15,256 nt of DNA from DAOUFU01 sp034429275. GTDB lineage: Bacteria; Chloroflexota; Anaerolineae; Aggregatilineales; Aggregatilineaceae. The notes under the pieces are model-generated. The model was given only the letters and a program-made list of their open reading frames with translations, made no database searches and was not told where the DNA came from. The stretch covers positions 1 to 15,256 of the forward strand of contig DAOUFU010000259.1 of the NCBI GenBank assembly GCA_034429275.1, in the 5' to 3' direction. Positions 6,529-13,807 of this stretch are shown here, piece by piece. Positions within the stretch are counted from its first letter, which is position 1; every line of letters starts with the position of its first letter. The position numbers and the translations under genes are program-made.

Positions 6529-7119
6529 ATGCTACCACGAGAATTTTATGCCCAACCTGCGACTACCGTCGCGCGAGAACTGCTCGGCGCGGTGCTGGTG
6601 CGCTGCATCGACGGCCAGCGCGTCAGCGGGCGCATTGTCGAGACCGAGGCCTACCGCACGGTGGACGATTCCGCCTCGCACGGGCGCATCCGGCGCACGG
6701 CGCGCAATCGCCCGATGTGGGAGACGCCCGGTCACGCCTACGTGTACCTGATCTACGGTAAATACTGGCTGCTGAACGTGGTGTGCGAGCCGGTTGATCA
6801 CCCTGCCGCCGTGCTGATTCGCGCCATCGAGCCGCTGGAAGGCGAGCCGTTCATGGCGGCTCAGCGCGCCGGGCTGCCGCGCCTGGCCTGGACCAACGGT
6901 CCTGGGCGGCTGTCGCTGGCGCTGAACGTGACTGCCGCGCATAATACGGTCGATATGACCACTACGGCGGCGGGCCTGTGGATCGAAGCCGGTGAGCCGG
7001 TGCCGGATGCACAGGTGCGCACCGGTCCGCGCATCGGGCTGGGCAGGCACGTACAGGAACCCTGGCTGTCGATCCCCTGGCGCTGGTGGTTGGCCGGGAA
7101 TCCGTTCGTATCAAAGTGA
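6529..7119 (+). CDS. mpg: 3-methyladenine DNA glycosylase (AAG/MPG family)
   Basis: The gene encodes 196 aa, the normal bacterial length. It is a base-excision repair enzyme that removes alkylated purines such as 3-methyladenine and hypoxanthine. The N-terminus MLPREFYAQ...VARELLGAVLVR is the family's classic opening. The catalytic Glu is in GRIVETEAY, followed by SHGRIRRTARNRPMWETPG, AYVYLIYGKYWLLNVVCEP, and NGPGRLSLALNV. No frameshift or missing core residue is visible. The start was chosen by family alignment; no clear Shine-Dalgarno precedes it, and the frame is open further upstream, but that part is a shadow of lpdA. It is the first gene of a compact unit with the PLD-like and VTT-like genes. 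Its stop overlaps the GTG of the next gene by four bases. Confidence 0.94.
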   Translation: MLPREFYAQPATTVARELLGAVLVRCIDGQRVSGRIVETEAYRTVDDSASHGRIRRTARNRPMWETPGHAYVYLIYGKYWLLNVVCEPVDHPAAVLIRAIEPLEGEPFMAAQRAGLPRLAWTNGPGRLSLALNVTAAHNTVDMTTTAAGLWIEAGEPVPDAQVRTGPRIGLGRHVQEPWLSIPWRWWLAGNPFVSK

Positions 7120-8264
7120 GTGTGGTGGTGGATCACCCCAATCATTTCCGCGTGCTGGTCGGGGCCGGGGCGTTTCTAGAAGACTTGCGCGCGGCGCTGC
7201 CGGGTTGTGAACACAGCCTGTATGCCCAGTTCATGACCTATGAGGGCGACGCGAGTGGGCAGGCATTCAGCGACCTGCTGGCCGGGTGCGCGGCGCGCGG
7301 CGTGGATGTGCGGTTGATGGTCGATGGCTATACCGACGTGGTGCTCAACGATGTGTACCCGTTCCTGCTGCACCGTCTGCGCGCGGTCAACGGTGAGCGC
7401 GCCCGCACCCGCGCCCTGTTGGAAGGGCTGCCCGCGCGCGGCGTCCTGGTCAAGCGGACTGCGCCGCCAGGCCGGTGGGGCCGGTATATGCTCTACCGTA
7501 ATCACAAAAAGATGGTGGTGCTCGACGAGCGCATCGCCTATGTGGGCGGGATCAATATCTCCGATCACAATTATCAATGGCACGATTTTATGGTGCGCAT
7601 CGAAGGTCCGCTGGTGCGCGATGTGGCGCGCGATTTTTGCTCCACATGGCAAGGGGCGACCGTGCCGCTCAATGCCCCTGCCGACCCGGTGGGCGATGCG
7701 GTGGTCAACCAGTGTGCGGGCCGCTACGCGATCTTTGAGGAAATCCTGCGGCTGATCGAGGGCGCGCAGCGTTCTATTGTGATCGAATCGCCCTACCTGC
7801 TGGGCGACCGCATCGAGCGGGCGCTGCGTAACGCGGCTGAGCGGGGTGTGCAGGTGACGGTGATCCTGCCGGCGCGCAGCAACAAGCTGGCCTACCGCCT
7901 GTGGGTGCGCGCGCTGCTGCGGCGGCTCGATCATCCTAACGCGGCGGTCTATGGCTTTGGTGGAAATGGCGGCATGACTCACGCCAAGCTGCTGATGGTG
8001 GATGGGCAGCGCGCCACCTTTGGCTCGTATAACATGATCGAATTGGAAGGGCTGACGCAGAAGGAGCTGAACGTGTTTTCTTCGGACCCGGCGTTGATCG
8101 CCCAGCTTGAACGGCTGGTGGCCGACGACCTGGCGCAGTCGGAGCGGCTGCCCGTGCCGCGCCGGGCGTGGGGGCGCTTCAGCTTCCGGGTATTGGTCCT
8201 GCTGTTCGACTGGTGGACGCGCCGCCTGCTGCGCGATCCGGCCTGGAAAGCGATCTACTGCTGA
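7116..8264 (+). CDS. Phospholipase D superfamily protein (cardiolipin synthase-like, two HKD motifs)
   Basis: The gene encodes 382 aa from the GTG at 7116. The first HxKx4D motif is H130-K132-D137 (NHKKMVVLDERIAYVGGINISD). The second is H289-K291-D296 (THAKLLMVDGQRATFGSYNM). Both are complete, so the enzyme should be active. The family includes cardiolipin synthases, phospholipases D and nucleases. 'GGINISD' and the spacing favour the cardiolipin-synthase-like branch. It lacks the two N-terminal TM helices of ClsA; only the C-terminal tail (RVLVLLFDWWTRRLL) is hydrophobic or amphipathic and could touch the membrane. The GTG at 7116 overlaps the mpg stop (GTGA), a classic coupled junction. An earlier in-frame GTG at 7086 would overlap mpg more deeply and has no better ribosome site. 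Exact substrate unknown. Confidence 0.87.
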   Translation: MSVVVDHPNHFRVLVGAGAFLEDLRAALPGCEHSLYAQFMTYEGDASGQAFSDLLAGCAARGVDVRLMVDGYTDVVLNDVYPFLLHRLRAVNGERARTRALLEGLPARGVLVKRTAPPGRWGRYMLYRNHKKMVVLDERIAYVGGINISDHNYQWHDFMVRIEGPLVRDVARDFCSTWQGATVPLNAPADPVGDAVVNQCAGRYAIFEEILRLIEGAQRSIVIESPYLLGDRIERALRNAAERGVQVTVILPARSNKLAYRLWVRALLRRLDHPNAAVYGFGGNGGMTHAKLLMVDGQRATFGSYNMIELEGLTQKELNVFSSDPALIAQLERLVADDLAQSERLPVPRRAWGRFSFRVLVLLFDWWTRRLLRDPAWKAIYC

Positions 8265-8265
8265 C

Positions 8266-9012
8266 GTGTGGCACCGGCTGAAGGGCTTCCTGCGCGCGAA
8301 TCGGGTCGAGATCAAGTATGTGGTCCTGGCCCTGACCATCATGGGGGTGATGGCGACCCTGGCCTCGCAGCGCGTCTTCAACCCCATCGAAGGACCGGTG
8401 AACCGGGCCATGAACCGGCTGGCCGATCATGGGCTGCTCGGCATGTTTCTGCTCTCGCTGGTGTCGAACATGACGCTGGTGATCCAGGTGCCGTATAACA
8501 TGCCGCTGTTTTCGCTGGTGATCTATGCCGATACCCTGTGGGGCGTGGTCGCGCTGGGCATGGCGACGGCGCTGGGCGCAGGGTTGGGCGCGACCTTCTC
8601 ATACGCGGTCGCGCGGACCATTGTCGCGCGCGTGGACGATCTCGATCAAAGCGCGTTGTTCCGCGCCACCCGCAGCGCCATCGAGCGCCGCCCGTACCTG
8701 ATTCCCCTGTTTGTCTGGTTTGCCTCGTCTACGCCCATCCCCGATTTTTCGATCATCGTGCCGCTGGCGATGGTGCGCTATCCCTGGCAGAAGCTGATGA
8801 TCCCGATGGTGATCGGCAAGATCACCAATAACGTCACGGTGGCGCTGGCGTTTCGGTTCGCGACCAACCGCATGGCTCACTATGTGTCGGGCGACATCAA
8901 CTTCGACGTGACGGCGACCATTGCGATCCTGTTCGTGCTGCTGATCGCCTACCAGGTTGAATCCGCGCACAAACGGGTACAAAACGAGGCCGCTCGCGCC
9001 GATTCGAAGTGA
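8266..9012 (+). CDS. VTT/DedA-like integral membrane protein
   Basis: The gene encodes 248 aa from a GTG located one base after the stop of the PLD-like gene. It has several hydrophobic segments (about residues 17-34, 55-75, 80-115, 145-165, 175-200, 220-240). The section from LADHGLLGMFLLSLVSN through IPDFSIIVPLAM and KLMIPMVIGKITNN is in the style of SNARE-associated/VTT (DedA, TVP38) membrane proteins. Members include polyprenyl-phosphate and phospholipid flippases or scramblases. A lipid-handling role beside a cardiolipin-synthase-like enzyme makes sense but is inferred. The same open frame extends upstream inside the PLD-like gene; that part is an R/W/S-rich shadow, and the real protein begins near MWHRLKGFLRANRVEIKYV. 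Family assignment is moderate. Confidence 0.75.
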   Translation: MWHRLKGFLRANRVEIKYVVLALTIMGVMATLASQRVFNPIEGPVNRAMNRLADHGLLGMFLLSLVSNMTLVIQVPYNMPLFSLVIYADTLWGVVALGMATALGAGLGATFSYAVARTIVARVDDLDQSALFRATRSAIERRPYLIPLFVWFASSTPIPDFSIIVPLAMVRYPWQKLMIPMVIGKITNNVTVALAFRFATNRMAHYVSGDINFDVTATIAILFVLLIAYQVESAHKRVQNEAARADSK

Positions 9013-9016
9013 GCGC

Positions 9017-9045
9017 TTGCCGACTCGCCCGCAGTGGACTACACT
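9017..9045 (+). promoter_or_regulatory. Promoter before rsmH
   Basis: TTGCCG (9017-9022) and TACACT (9040-9045) are separated by exactly 17 bases. Each matches the housekeeping consensus at four of six positions, including the most conserved bases. It lies just after the stop of the VTT-like gene and about 54 bases before the GTG of rsmH, so the division cluster probably has its own promoter. Confidence 0.55.
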
Positions 9046-9098
9046 CCGCACATCGTTAAACGTCCCTTATGGGATAGCAGCCGTCGAGTAACCCACCC

Positions 9099-10064
9099 GT
9101 GACCCTGCCCGATGCACCGCATATCCCCGTGCTGCGCGACGAAGTGCTGATGCTGCTGCGCGCTGCCGAACTGCCGGAAGGCCGCTTCATCGACGGCACG
9201 CTGGGGGCAGGCGGTCATGCCGCCGCCATCCTGGCGGCTGCGCCCGGTGCGCGCCTGTTGGGGTTGGACCGTGACCCGCACGCACTGGCCCTTGCCGGGG
9301 AGCGGCTCGCGCCGTTTGGGGCCAGGGCGACGCTGGTTCACGCCAGCTACGAGCAGATGGCCGCCGTCGCGCGCGAGTGGCTGGCCGACGATCTTGCCGG
9401 GACGCGCGGAGTCGATGGTATCCTGCTCGACCTGGGAGTGTCTTCGATGCAGATCGATGACCCGGTGCGCGGCTTCGCCTTCATGGCCGATGGCCCGCTG
9501 GATATGCGCTTCGACCCCACCGCGCCCATCCCGACGGCGGCGGACCTGGTCAACACTCTCCCCACCGACGCATTAGCCGATATACTCTTCCAATATGGTG
9601 AAGAGCGCCACAGCCGGGCGATTGCGCGCGCCATTGTGGCGGCGCGGCCCCTGGCGACCACGCGCCAACTGGCCGAGATCGTCGCGCGCGCCCAGCGCGG
9701 CCCCCACCAGAAGATTCACCCGGCGACGCGCACCTTTCAGGCGCTGCGGATTGCGGTGAATGACGAATTGGGCGCGGTGGAACGTGTGCTGCCCGCTGCC
9801 ATCGATCTGCTTGCGCCGGGCGGGCGGCTCGCCGTGATCAGCTTCCACAGCCTGGAGGACCGGCTGGTCAAGCAGGCGTTTAAGATCGAGGCATCGGACT
9901 GCCTGTGCCCGCCGTCGCAGCCGGTGTGCACGTGCGGCCACACGGCCCGCGTGCGGGTGATCACACGGAAACCGGTCATGGCCAGCACAGCGGAGATCGC
10001 GCGCAACGTGCGCAGCCGCAGCGCTCGCCTGCGGGTCGTCGAGCGGCTGGGGGCTACGGATTGA
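9099..10064 (+). CDS. rsmH: 16S rRNA (cytosine(1402)-N(4))-methyltransferase RsmH
   Basis: The gene encodes 321 aa, close to the usual ~310. It methylates N4 of C1402 in the decoding centre of 16S rRNA, using S-adenosylmethionine. Motifs seen are HIPVLRDEVL at the N-terminus, the SAM-binding DGTLGAGGHAAAIL, GLDRDPHAL, and ILLDLGVSSMQIDDPVRGF with DGPLDMR. Further on are GEERHSRAIARAIV, FQALRIAVNDEL and ISFHSLEDRLVK, then the Cys-rich C-terminal loop (CLCPPSQPVCTCG) typical of the family. The start is a GTG that gives the expected N-terminus; the ribosome site is weak. It is the first gene of a small division cluster with ftsL and ftsI. The usual neighbour mraZ is absent upstream, where a VTT-like gene stands instead. 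Confidence 0.96.
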   Translation: MTLPDAPHIPVLRDEVLMLLRAAELPEGRFIDGTLGAGGHAAAILAAAPGARLLGLDRDPHALALAGERLAPFGARATLVHASYEQMAAVAREWLADDLAGTRGVDGILLDLGVSSMQIDDPVRGFAFMADGPLDMRFDPTAPIPTAADLVNTLPTDALADILFQYGEERHSRAIARAIVAARPLATTRQLAEIVARAQRGPHQKIHPATRTFQALRIAVNDELGAVERVLPAAIDLLAPGGRLAVISFHSLEDRLVKQAFKIEASDCLCPPSQPVCTCGHTARVRVITRKPVMASTAEIARNVRSRSARLRVVERLGATD

Positions 10065-10089
10065 ACTTAAGCGGTACGGAAAAATGGTG

Positions 10090-10095
10090 TATAAT
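10090..10095 (+). promoter_or_regulatory. Perfect -10 box between rsmH and ftsL
   Basis: TATAAT lies in an AT-rich patch 25 bases after the rsmH stop and about 60 bases before the ftsL-like ATG. The hexamer at a 17-base spacing is TTAAGC, a weak -35. TTGAAC at 10061-10066 is too far (23 bases). It is a possible internal promoter for ftsL-ftsI. Confidence 0.45.
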
Positions 10096-10153
10096 TCGCG
10101 TATTCATGGTATGTTAATGTTATGTCGATGGGGCATGGGCGGACCTGAGCGCG

Positions 10154-10645
10154 ATGAGTGCTGATCATGAGCGGCCCGTCCGCATTCAACATACTCTGGC
10201 CGAGCCGCCGTTCGCCAACCAGCGCCAGGTGGTGGTGATTCTGGCGCTGATGGTGGTGGTGGGCACGATCATCGCGGCGCTGTATTTGCTGCAGATCACC
10301 ATCACCACGACCACGGCGCGTGAGCTGCAAGAGATGAACAACAATCGCGATCAGCTCCAGCGCGACATCGAACGACTGCGCGCCGACATTGCCAACCTGC
10401 AAAGCCTGCCGCGCATGATGACGCGAGCCGCCGAACTGGGCTTTCGTCCGGCGGAGAATGATGAAATCCGCTATGTGATTGTGGACGGCTACCAGTATGA
10501 CCGCCCGCGTGTGACGCCTACGCCCACCCCGACTCCGGTGCCCGCCGAGGCCGCTTATGACGAGACATTGGGCGGCTGGCTTCGCCAGCAATGGGACGCG
10601 CTGCGGCAGCAGTTTGCCGAGTGGCAGGTCAACCAGGGCGAGTGA
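10154..10645 (+). CDS. ftsL: FtsL/DivIC-like cell-division protein
   Basis: The gene encodes 163 aa with bitopic topology. A polar N-terminal tail (about 1-24) is followed by one TM helix (VVVILALMVVVGTIIAALYLL, about 26-47). A coiled coil at about 53-87 contains ARELQEMNNNRDQLQRDIERL. Then comes the short 'MMTRAAELGFRPA' segment characteristic of FtsL/DivIC, a Thr-Pro repeat linker (TPTPTPTPVP, about 121-131) and a C-terminal amphipathic helix rich in W and Q. FtsL stabilises the divisome and helps activate FtsWI. Sequence similarity in this family is low; the call rests on topology and on position between rsmH and ftsI. The C-terminal TP-linker plus helix is longer than in standard FtsL. 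The ATG has only a weak ribosome site. Confidence 0.82.
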   Translation: MSADHERPVRIQHTLAEPPFANQRQVVVILALMVVVGTIIAALYLLQITITTTTARELQEMNNNRDQLQRDIERLRADIANLQSLPRMMTRAAELGFRPAENDEIRYVIVDGYQYDRPRVTPTPTPTPVPAEAAYDETLGGWLRQQWDALRQQFAEWQVNQGE

Positions 10646-10679
10646 CATCGACGAATGAGTGTTTTTTGAGGGACGCCGG

Positions 10680-12464
10680 ATGATCATCAACGAAACCATC
10701 AACCGTCGGTTGACGTTCGTGAGCGTGGCACTGCTGGCGATCAGCGGCATGTTGATGGCGCGCCTGCTGTCCTTCCAATACTACATGGACAGCGACACGC
10801 GCGAAGCCTTCCAGGTCAGCCGCGAGGGCCGAGTCTACCGGACCATCGAGATTCAGCCCAACCGGGGGCAGATTTACGACCGCAGCGGCTATCTGCTGGC
10901 GACCAATTCCTTCAACTACCGGGTGGGCATCAGCCCCAACCACGCGATGGATCGCCAGGCCATCGCGCGGCAGCTTGCACCCCTGCTCAACATCCCGGAA
11001 AACGAGCTGTATCACGCCATCGGGCCGAACAGCAATGGCCAGTATCCGCGCTGGAAGCTGCTGGCCCCGGTCGTCAGCTTTGAGACCGGGCAGGCCATCG
11101 CCGACCTGGATATTGACGAAATCATTCTGGAGCCGATCCCGATCCGCGTTTATCCGCAGGGCGACCTGATGGCCCAGATCGTCGGCTTTTACGGTGGGTC
11201 GGAGGACAGCCCCATCGGGCGCGGTTACTTCGGCGTCGAGGGCTTTTACCAGACTTTGCTGGCCGGGCAGAGCCGCCGCGTGACCACCAGCACCATCCCC
11301 ATCCTGGATGAAGAGCGCAGCGCGACCAGCGTTCGCGACGGCATGGACCTGGTCCTGACCATTGACCGCGATTTGCAGTTCCTCGCGCAGGAAGTGCTCG
11401 ATGACGCGGTCGAGCGCTATAAGGCAACCGGCGGCACTATCCTGATCATGAACCCGCGCAACGGCGAGATCCTGGCGATTGCCAATTCGCCGACCTTCGA
11501 TCCCGACGATCCCTCGCCCGAAAACCTGGAGCGGGCCGGCAACCAGGCCGTCACCTCGATCTATGAGCCGGGGTCGGTCTTCAAGGTGCTGACGATGGCC
11601 ATCGCCATCGAGAGCGGGATCGATTACCTGACGTGGAACTATGCCAACCCGGAGGGGTGTATCACGCGGGTTGGCTACCCGATCTGCAACTGGGACCGCG
11701 CCGCGCATGGCACGGTGTACTTCCCCACCGTGTTCATCGAATCGCTGAACACCGGCACGGTGGCGCTGTTTGAGGAAATCGGGCTGAGCCGGGTCTATCC
11801 GCTGCTGCAGGAATTCGGCATTGGCTCGCCCACCGGCGTGGATATCGAAGGTGAGGCGCGCGGCATTCTGGCCCTGCCCGGCGATCCCAACTGGAACGAG
11901 CTGAACTTCCTGACGACCAGCTATGGCCAGGGAGTCGCCATCACGCCGCTGCAGCTGCTCACCGCCGTCAACGCCATCGCCAACGATGGGCTGATCATGC
12001 AGCCGCACATCGTCAAGGCGCGCATCGACGGCGGCACGGTGATCGAGACCCAGCCCAGCGCCACACACCGCCCGATCAGCGCCGAGACGGCGCGCATCGT
12101 GCGCGACATCATGGTGGAGATCGTGCGCAACCCGGCCAGCCAGGACGATTACAGCTTCACCGATCTGCTGGTAGCGGGCAAGACGGGCACAGCGGAAATC
12201 CCCGACCTCATCCGGGGCGGTTACGAAGTCGGCTACGACGGCCACTCTATCGCGTCGTTCGTGGGCTTTTTGCCCGCCGATGACCCGGTGGTGTCGATCC
12301 TGGTCAAGCTGGATCGCCCGGTGGGCTACTGGGGCAGCAAGACCGCCGCGCCGACCTTCCAGCAGCTGGTGGAGCGCATGGTGATGCTGATGGAGATCAT
12401 GCCCGATTCGCAGCGGTACCAGCTCATCGCGCAGGGCGGCAGCCCCTTTGCGCGCGAGTACTGA
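10680..12464 (+). CDS. ftsI: Septal peptidoglycan transpeptidase, FtsI/class B penicillin-binding protein
   Basis: The gene encodes 594 aa. It is a DD-transpeptidase that cross-links septal peptidoglycan outside the membrane. It has a short cytoplasmic N-terminus and one TM helix (LTFVSVALLAISGMLMARLL, about 11-31). The PBP dimerisation domain follows, starting with IQPNRGQIYDRSGYLLATN. The transpeptidase domain has catalytic S299-V-F-K302 in YEPGSVFKV, S355-L-N357 in ESLNTGTVALF, and K501-T-G in VAGKTGTAEIP. All three active-site motifs are present, and there is no C-terminal PASTA domain. The start at ATG 10680 has GAGGGA six bases upstream; GTG 10659 is in frame but has no such site. It lies 34 bases after ftsL, so co-transcription is likely. 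No murE, mraY or ftsW follows. Confidence 0.95.
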   Translation: MIINETINRRLTFVSVALLAISGMLMARLLSFQYYMDSDTREAFQVSREGRVYRTIEIQPNRGQIYDRSGYLLATNSFNYRVGISPNHAMDRQAIARQLAPLLNIPENELYHAIGPNSNGQYPRWKLLAPVVSFETGQAIADLDIDEIILEPIPIRVYPQGDLMAQIVGFYGGSEDSPIGRGYFGVEGFYQTLLAGQSRRVTTSTIPILDEERSATSVRDGMDLVLTIDRDLQFLAQEVLDDAVERYKATGGTILIMNPRNGEILAIANSPTFDPDDPSPENLERAGNQAVTSIYEPGSVFKVLTMAIAIESGIDYLTWNYANPEGCITRVGYPICNWDRAAHGTVYFPTVFIESLNTGTVALFEEIGLSRVYPLLQEFGIGSPTGVDIEGEARGILALPGDPNWNELNFLTTSYGQGVAITPLQLLTAVNAIANDGLIMQPHIVKARIDGGTVIETQPSATHRPISAETARIVRDIMVEIVRNPASQDDYSFTDLLVAGKTGTAEIPDLIRGGYEVGYDGHSIASFVGFLPADDPVVSILVKLDRPVGYWGSKTAAPTFQQLVERMVMLMEIMPDSQRYQLIAQGGSPFAREY

Positions 12465-12510
12465 TCGGGCGCGCGGCTGTACTATCTTTTGTTTGAGGGA
12501 GAAACCTTGA

Positions 12511-12927
12511 ATGATCGGTGATAACAACCCGCACGATGCCCATGTTCTGGTCGTTGAGGATAATGTGCCCAATTTTGTGCTGATTGCTCGCCTGCTGGCA
12601 CACATGGGCGTGAATCACTGCGAGTGGAAGACGAGCGGCTGGCAGGTCGTGCAGTTTGCCGATACGCTGCCCCGGATCGACCTGATCCTGATGGATATTC
12701 GCCTGCCATATGAAGATGGCTACCAGGCGCTGGCCAAGATTCGCAGCCATCCGCGCCTGGCCAAAACGCGGGTAGTCGCCGTCACCGCCGAGGCCAGCCC
12801 GGAAGAGATGCAAAAAGCGCGCCTCGCCGGGTTTGATGGCTTTTTGGGCAAGCCGCTCGATCCCGACCGCTTTCCCGACCAGATTCGCCGCATCCTCAGC
12901 GATGTTCCCGTGTGGGAATGGCGCTGA
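12511..12927 (+). CDS. Stand-alone response-regulator receiver (CheY/DivK-like)
   Basis: The gene encodes 138 aa, a single receiver domain without an output domain. Conserved features are the acidic pocket VLVVEDN, the phospho-acceptor Asp in LILMDIRLPYEDGYQAL, the switch Thr in VVAVTAEAS, and the Lys in GFLGKPLD. Such proteins relay phosphate or act by protein contacts, as in chemotaxis, DivK-type cell-cycle control and phosphorelays. No histidine kinase is adjacent, so its partner is unknown. The segment after the receiver core (DVPVWEWR) is short. A strong GGGAG lies nine bases before the ATG. It follows ftsI by 46 bases with no obvious terminator between, so it may be read from the division operon. 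A link to division is inferred from position only. Confidence 0.9.
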   Translation: MIGDNNPHDAHVLVVEDNVPNFVLIARLLAHMGVNHCEWKTSGWQVVQFADTLPRIDLILMDIRLPYEDGYQALAKIRSHPRLAKTRVVAVTAEASPEEMQKARLAGFDGFLGKPLDPDRFPDQIRRILSDVPVWEWR

Positions 12928-12998
12928 TCGGCTGCGGTGAGCGATGAGCCGTTGACATAGGGCGCGGGGCGTATCACCATCCGTCCAGAGATCGCGCA

Positions 12999-13030
12999 GC
13001 CTTCGCCGAATTCCGGCGGTCTGTGAAGGC
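12999..13030. terminator. Nested hairpin between convergent genes
   Basis: GCCTTC (12999-13004) pairs with GAAGGC (13025-13030). Inside, GCCG (13005-13008) pairs with CGGC (13014-13017) around AATTC. It lies between the receiver gene (ends 12927) and the convergent permease gene (ends 13049), where a shared terminator would be expected. There is no T run on either side, so the call is modest. Confidence 0.35.
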
Positions 13031-13048
13031 GGCGCTGCCCGCCGATCC

Positions 13049-13807
13049 TCATTCCTGCCGCCAGTCCATCCGGTGCCCCACCATCCACAGAGAGACCGCG
13101 CCAAAGGCCGCCAGCGCCAGCAGATCAACCCCCAGCGGTGAGCGTCCCCATCCGCCCAGCACCGTCTGCCGCAGCGCCGAGGCTGCATAGGTGGCCGGCG
13201 AGAGATAGCTCAGCGTGCGCAGCAGGGCAGGCAGGCGGTCTGGCGGCAGGATGACCGGGCCAAAGCCGACCAGCACAAACGTCGTGAGCGAACTCAGGTA
13301 GCCGACTTCCTGTGGAGTCTCCACCACGATGCCGATCAGCGCGCCCAGCCCGCACAGACTCACCCCCATCAGCGGCACGACCACGATCACCCAGGGGCTG
13401 AAGTGCAGCGGCACATCCAGCAGCAGCGCGGCAGCCGCCAGAGTCGCCGCCGCTGAGGGCAGCGCCAGCACCATGAAGGCCACCACCGTGGCCAGGATCA
13501 GGTTGACGCGGGTGATCGGCTGCGTGGCGAAAAATTCCAGCCGCCCCACCATGCGCATATAGGCGAAATGACCGGCCACCCGGTCGAAGGTGCCGAACAG
13601 CAGCGACATCACCACCGAGCCGGTCACCACGTAGGCCAGCGCCTCGAACCCGCTCTCGCGTGCGAAGACGCCCAGCGCCGCCGTGCTGAACAGCGGGGCG
13701 ATCATGCTGGTGAGCAGCGCCCCGCGCCAGGCCCAGCGCCAGTTGGCCAGCTGGATCAGGATGAGGTCGAGCAGCTGAACGAGGGGGGATTGGCGGCGCG
13801 CGTTCAT
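13049..13807 (-). CDS. ABC-2 type exporter permease
   Basis: The gene encodes 252 aa with about six hydrophobic segments and no catalytic motif. The layout is that of ABC-2 permeases: a short N-terminal amphipathic region (SPLVQLLDLILIQLANWRWAWRG), then membrane helices. Near the end is the family's typical 'LSYLSPATYAASALRQTVLGG' stretch. The protein forms the membrane channel for the ATPase encoded just upstream; the substrate cannot be told from sequence. The ATG at 13807 overlaps the ATPase stop codon as ATGA, a four-base coupled junction. The frame continues open further upstream inside the ATPase gene, but that part is a shadow of the ATPase. Confidence 0.9.
   Translation of the reverse strand: MNARRQSPLVQLLDLILIQLANWRWAWRGALLTSMIAPLFSTAALGVFARESGFEALAYVVTGSVVMSLLFGTFDRVAGHFAYMRMVGRLEFFATQPITRVNLILATVVAFMVLALPSAAATLAAAALLLDVPLHFSPWVIVVVPLMGVSLCGLGALIGIVVETPQEVGYLSSLTTFVLVGFGPVILPPDRLPALLRTLSYLSPATYAASALRQTVLGGWGRSPLGVDLLALAAFGAVSLWMVGHRMDWRQE

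Noticed and set aside
7086..7115. Earlier GTG start for the PLD-like gene
   Set aside because: It would add ten residues and lengthen the overlap with mpg; the GTGA junction at 7116 is the more usual coupling. Not excluded.
7176..8411. Minus-strand open frame of 411 codons
   Set aside because: It covers the PLD-like gene with both HKD motifs on the plus strand; the antisense product is His/Gln/Arg-rich and featureless.
10629..12605. Minus-strand open frame of 658 codons
   Set aside because: Antisense to ftsI, whose SxxK, SxN and KTG motifs are all intact on the plus strand; a GC-driven shadow despite its length.
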